DNA from: Sphagnum compactum
Lineage: Eukaryota; Bryophyta; Sphagnopsida; Sphagnales
DNA: 64,000 nucleotides
NCBI GenBank assembly: GCA_965153455.1
Contig: OZ234496.1
Coordinates: forward strand, 11,307,863 to 11,371,862
Direction of reading: 5' to 3'
Part shown: piece by piece, positions 59,601-64,000 of the stretch
How positions within the stretch are numbered: the first letter of the stretch is position 1
Layout: each line of letters starts with the position of its first letter
Program-made: the position numbers and the translations under genes
The notes under the pieces: model-generated
Told to the model about the DNA's origin: nothing
The model's database searches: none
Seen by the model: only the letters and a program-made list of their open reading frames with translations

Positions 59601-62600
59601 TGCAAATGCAGGCAATAGAGGGAGAGCTGAAGAGTTCTTTAGATCAATTCCAAGGCTATGAGCGCCAAGACTTGAAGTACCAAGAGGATGTCAAGCATCT
59701 GAAGCAGAAGCTCAAGAAGCTGGAGGAAAAGATTGCAAAGGTTATTGTCCTTCCTACATCTACCCTTGTGTGTGTTGCGAAAAATTTAGCAATTCCAGAT
59801 TCATTCTCATATTTGACTTCGATCTCAGTCTGGACTTGTGTTGTGTTGTCTCATTGAGATCAGGATACTGCAAAGATTCAGGAGGTGGAAAAGGAAACTG
59901 AGGAGGCCACAGTGGTGATACCCAAGATGGAGGCAGAAATTGTCAAGCTCACACAGAAACTTGGGGAGGAAGAGAAAGTGCTGGAAGAAATCCAAGAGAA
60001 CTGCAAAGGTGCAGACCAGCTAAACTTCTATTCCCTAGTTGAATCTAGCTTCCTAGGCCATGTGAAGCTCGGCATTGGTTTCTCAACCTGTGTTCAATTT
60101 TTATCTTCTAAATTGAAGATTCTCAAGCACCAGACTGATTCCATGTAAAGTCTGATGAGCAATGCACATTGTTGCCAGGTGAGATTCTCAAGTTCCATGA
60201 GCAACTTGCAGCAGTACGCACTGAGCTTGAGCCCTGGGAAAAGCATACCATTGACTGTCAGGGGAGGATTGATGTTGCCAGATCAGAGATAAAGCTGCTG
60301 AAGGGAAAGGTGGATCCAATTTTCATTTTTCCCATGCTCAAATGGAAATGTTTTTGCAACTGTTAAGCTTATTGAGACTCTTATAGTGGGACTATTAAAT
60401 TGGTAAGGGTAGTCTCCTGACAGTGCTATTCAATAGTATGCATAGAGCAAGGAAAAAGAAGATCCAGCAATCAATTCTTGGTATGATGATCTTCTTGAGG
60501 TGACATACCAAGACTGGACACTAGAGCTACTGTCAGGTCTAGTGTCCAGTCTGCAAAGAGATGGCAATCACTAACTTGTTTTGAGCAAATGTAGCATGAT
60601 GCAGGAAAGAAGGCATATGATGCAGCTCAGGAAAACATGTCTGTGATTAAGCAAACAATCAAAGAGAAAGAAGAAAACTTAGTTCAGTTGGCAGCAAAGC
60701 AGGAAGAATTTCAGACAAGCTCGAAGAATGCTCATCAGGAAGAGCAGGTACACCCTTGGTTGTGCTTTACACAACATAATCTGTTCTGTCTGGGTCACAA
60801 ATTATTTTGAGAAGTCTTTCTTGCATCTTTGTTCAAGCTGTATTTATTGTTTGTTGTCATTTCTATTCTGATGTTCTGCATCTTTGAATATAGCATATGT
60901 ACTTTTCTTCCATGTTCCCTATCTGGCAGGAATGTGTTAAACTGGAGGACAAATTATCAACTAGAGAACAAGCTCTGCTGCAAAAAGTTGGTGAGATGCA
61001 CACCGTAATGGACTCAGAGAAGAACCAGGGTACTGTTGTGCGAGCCATCCTTCAGGCTAAACAATCAGGCAAAATCAATGGCATATATGGTCGTCTTGGG
61101 GATTTAGGGGCAATTGATGGTAAGAGGATATCACCTGGTGTTTTGCCATTAAGATAGGTTTGTCACTACTGTGCAATGTGGAAAGAATTTCACAAGCTAC
61201 ATTCTTCAGCAACTACCTCACATTCCGTTGATACTGTGCAGCAAAATATGATATTGCAATATCCACGGCATGTGGAGGACTAGACTTCATTGTTGTGGAG
61301 ACCACAAATGCAGCACAACAATGTGTCGAACTTCTACGAACCAAAGGACTTGGTGTTGCAACCTTTCTGATTCTTGTAAGTGCTTCATATAGAGTCATGT
61401 TGTCAATGTTCCTACATGAAGGCCAATCCTTGCACTGAGGTACCCTGGGATGAAGGCTGGACGTAAAGATTCTGACATCTAAGCGTTTCATGTACAGGAA
61501 AAGCAAGCTGGACTGGTCCAAAAAATGAGCCAGCCTGTTCAAACTCCAGAAGGTGTTCCGCGCTTGTTTGATTTAGTCACTGTCCATGATGAGAAGCTGC
61601 GGCTTGCCTTCTATTCTCAGCTTGGAAACACAGTTGTTGCCAAAAACCTTGACCAGGTCTGTTCTACAAGTCTGATCACAACTGTTGGTCCTATGTTGGT
61701 TGAAGCTGTTTAGCATTCAGTATTGAAATTGCCTGGCAGGATGAAAGGTGACTGATGCATGCTTCATAATTTCAACCTGCTGAATTTGGGAGATAGCACA
61801 CCTTGTATTGTATTGATTGTTGTGGATCTGTCCTATGTCCTGTACCAGGCTACAAGAATAGCATATGGGCCATCTGTGGAATTCCGCAGAGTGGTTTCTT
61901 TGGAGGGTGCAGTGTTTGAAAGGTCAGGTACAATGAGTGGAGGTGGAGGGAAGCCTCGAGGTGGAAGAATGGGAACTGCCATCCAAGACTCCAGTGTTTC
62001 TCAGGAAAGCTTGGCAACGGTGGAAAAAGAGCTGGAGACTGTGAAACATGAGTTGGTTTCTATTCGCCATCGCATCTCCATTGCTATACAAGAATACCGG
62101 ACTGCTGATAATGCCCTTTCTCAGTTGGCACTTGACATTCCTAAGATGCAAATGGAGGTTGGTCAGAACTTCTGGATGTCTTTTGATATAATGACAGGAA
62201 ATGAAAAGAGCTGACTGGAGGTGTCAAAATTTAAAGGACAGTCCATGAATGAAGAGAATGAAGCTCCATACAAAATGGAACAAGAGGACAAACAGTGTAT
62301 GCCCCTTCTTTGATATCTGCAAACAGATCCTCCGTGAGACCTGTCCAGTGATTTCAGAAGAAATGTATGTCAGTCCAAGGAAAAGCTTGCATGCAATCTT
62401 ACCTTCATCTGAAAGACACCAGAGAACATCAAGGTGCATGTACTTGAGCATTGTTAGCAACAGATAAGCCACATACAGTGAAAACACACTAATGCCACTC
62501 GGAACTGTTGTACTGAGAAATGAATGTTTGCTGTCTTGGCAGCTCGAGGCCTTGAAGGGCCAACATAGTGATCTGAGTCAGCAGCTTGGTGCTTTAAGAA

Positions 62601-64000
62601 GTGGGGCTGTTCCAAAGCAAGAAGAGCTTGATCAAATTCAGAATCTGGATAAAGAGATTGCTGAAGGGGAGAGTCTGCTAACAGACCTCAACAGAAAATC
62701 CAAAAAGCTGCGAGAAAAGGTCAAAGGAGGATCTTTCACAGAAGCTCATAGATTCATTGATTTCAATGCTCCATTCTTCTTTCAATGCTCATCAGATTTA
62801 GACATAACTCTCTTCTTCCATTTTGTTAAATAGAATTGTTATTGACAGTGTTTAGCTTGCCACCTACAGGCCAAGGAGCTACAAGATAAATTGGAAAATG
62901 CTGGAGGTGAACGTCTAAAGCAGCAAAAGATTCTCATTTTGAAACTTGAGCAGGTGAGTGACCAAAGTTCATCAGTGATTGCTTCTCACTCTCTACTCAA
63001 TTGACACCCACTTAAACACCAATGGACTCTAGGGTTCTTGCATTTGTAGAGATTCCTGCCTGCAGATCACAGGGATCCTCTATGATCATATGGGTGTCTT
63101 GAGTTTCAGAGTCAGTCCTTGACAGTGCTGTGGCTAAGAGATAAAGTGGGACTGGAACTTCAGTCCTTGCTGATTCCGAATATCAATCTCCAAGCTTCTA
63201 TGCTATGCTGCAGAATATCAACCAGACCAGCACAGATATCAATCGAAGGAAAGTCCTTGTCACAACAAGCAGCAAGACTCTACAAAAGCTTCAAAAGTCT
63301 GTGGAGGATGCTACAATTGACAGAGACAAGGGGACAAAAGAAAAGGAAAGACTAGTAGCAGAGTTCAAGGAAATTGAGAGTAAGGCTTTTGTCACCCAGG
63401 AGAAGTACACTCACCTACAGGAGGTATCCTTCGTCTCAGTACCTCTTAAGCTATTACTTGGTTACATTAATAACCTTTTGTGTGACATTAAAAATGGCCT
63501 GTTTTTTATAAAACAGTGGACTGATGCTCATGTCAAAACATGTTTTCCAGATCTTCGATGCATCTGGCAGTCTCTGAATCCCTTATTCACAACTTCACCT
63601 TGCTCTCTTCTGAATACCTGTTGAGTTCTTAGTGGATTCTAATGCTGACTTTCATGTTGCTCAGATTTTTGCACTGTAAAGGGGGAACAGTTGATGGGCT
63701 GTTTGGAAATTTTCAGCTTCAAATTTCAGAGTACATGTAAACCATTGGTGTGCACCCTGGTCTTCTGCATCTGCTCTCCAGCTGCTCTAAGCTGAAAATT
63801 GATATGCTTGCAGACTCTTGATAAACATCGTGCTGAACTCGACCAGACCAGAAAAGCACATACAGAGCTGAAGCAGATAATCAATGAGCTGCGAACAACT
63901 GAGGTAATGCCATTCATATCAATGCCAAAATGGAGAACAGGATGACTTATTTGTGAAGCTATTCCTGCATTGAAGAACTGCAGTGTCAAGTCCAGTTAAT
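56618..64000 (+). CDS. SMC4: SMC4 condensin ATPase subunit, 5' part, continues beyond the window
   Basis: Twenty exons in phase: 56618-56764, 56935-57024, 57355-57456, 57608-57784, 57980-58110, 58286-58364, 58930-59087, 59349-59424, 59612-59740, 59864-60008, 60179-60309, 60595-60747, 60930-61119, 61242-61375, 61498-61656, 61849-62157, 62543-62719, 62870-62953, 63214-63423, 63814-63903. They give 957 of about 1240 residues. The N-terminal head has IQQMVLENFKSYAGKQ, Walker A GPNGSGKS (56-63) and RFLILQGEVEQISLMKPKG. The first coiled coil runs from about 210 to 550. The hinge (about 553-700) has GIYGRLGDLGAID, STACGGLDFIVVETT, LGNTVVAKNLDQATRIAYG and SGTMSGGGG. The second coiled coil starts near 720. 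The C-terminal signature motif and Walker B lie off the right edge. SMC4 pairs with SMC2 at the hinge and forms condensin I and II, which compact mitotic chromosomes in the nucleus. The start is the first ATG before the conserved head. Confidence 0.97.

Overview
The window is nuclear DNA from a land plant. It has plant-type split genes with GT-AG introns, long AT-rich and CpG-poor intergenic DNA, many AT microsatellites, LTR-like repeats and two insertions of mitochondrial DNA (NUMTs). The NUMTs carry rps8, rps11, rps13, rps14, rpl5, rpl6, rpl16, nad7 and nad6, plus mitochondrial tRNA-Val(UAC), Asp(GUC), Ala(UGC) and Thr(GGU). That gene set and order is the ancestral ribosomal-protein cluster kept in early land plants, so I infer a seed-free plant (lycophyte or bryophyte). 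Retained rps8 argues mildly against a moss, from memory. The species cannot be fixed from the sequence.

Layout. 1-430: promoter-like DNA, possibly the first exon of a minus-strand gene leaving the window. 430-3500: AT-rich, no gene. 3516-14801: a large, old, decayed NUMT on the minus strand, reading trnV, trnD, trnA, trnT, nad7 exon 1, rpl16, rpl5, rps14, rps8, rpl6, rps13, rps11. 14.8-18.2 kb: gene-poor, with a GC-rich promoter-like island at 16.05-16.46 kb. 18.2-20.5 kb: an A20/AN1 stress-associated zinc-finger gene with a tandemly duplicated upstream region. 20.5-35.9 kb: gene-free, with one LTR-like repeat copy. 35.95-42.86 kb: a ten-exon kinesin-8 gene. 42.9-55.9 kb: gene-free, with the second copy of the LTR-like repeat, a younger NUMT carrying nad6, a short GC-rich island and a 124-bp tandem repeat. 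55.9-64 kb: the 5' three quarters of SMC4, the condensin ATPase, with 20 exons in the window; the gene continues past the right edge.

Functionally, kinesin-8 and SMC4 are both mitotic genes. Each has an exact E2F-type site with an AACGG core (MSA type) two to six bases away, which suggests shared S/G2-M control. The SAP gene is an unrelated stress regulator. All three confident genes have tandem duplications in their upstream or leader DNA. I found no CRISPR array, operon, or recognisable novel defence or biosynthetic system. The most informative signals are the two NUMTs of different age, the E2F/AACGG pairing, the leader duplications and the repeat structures.
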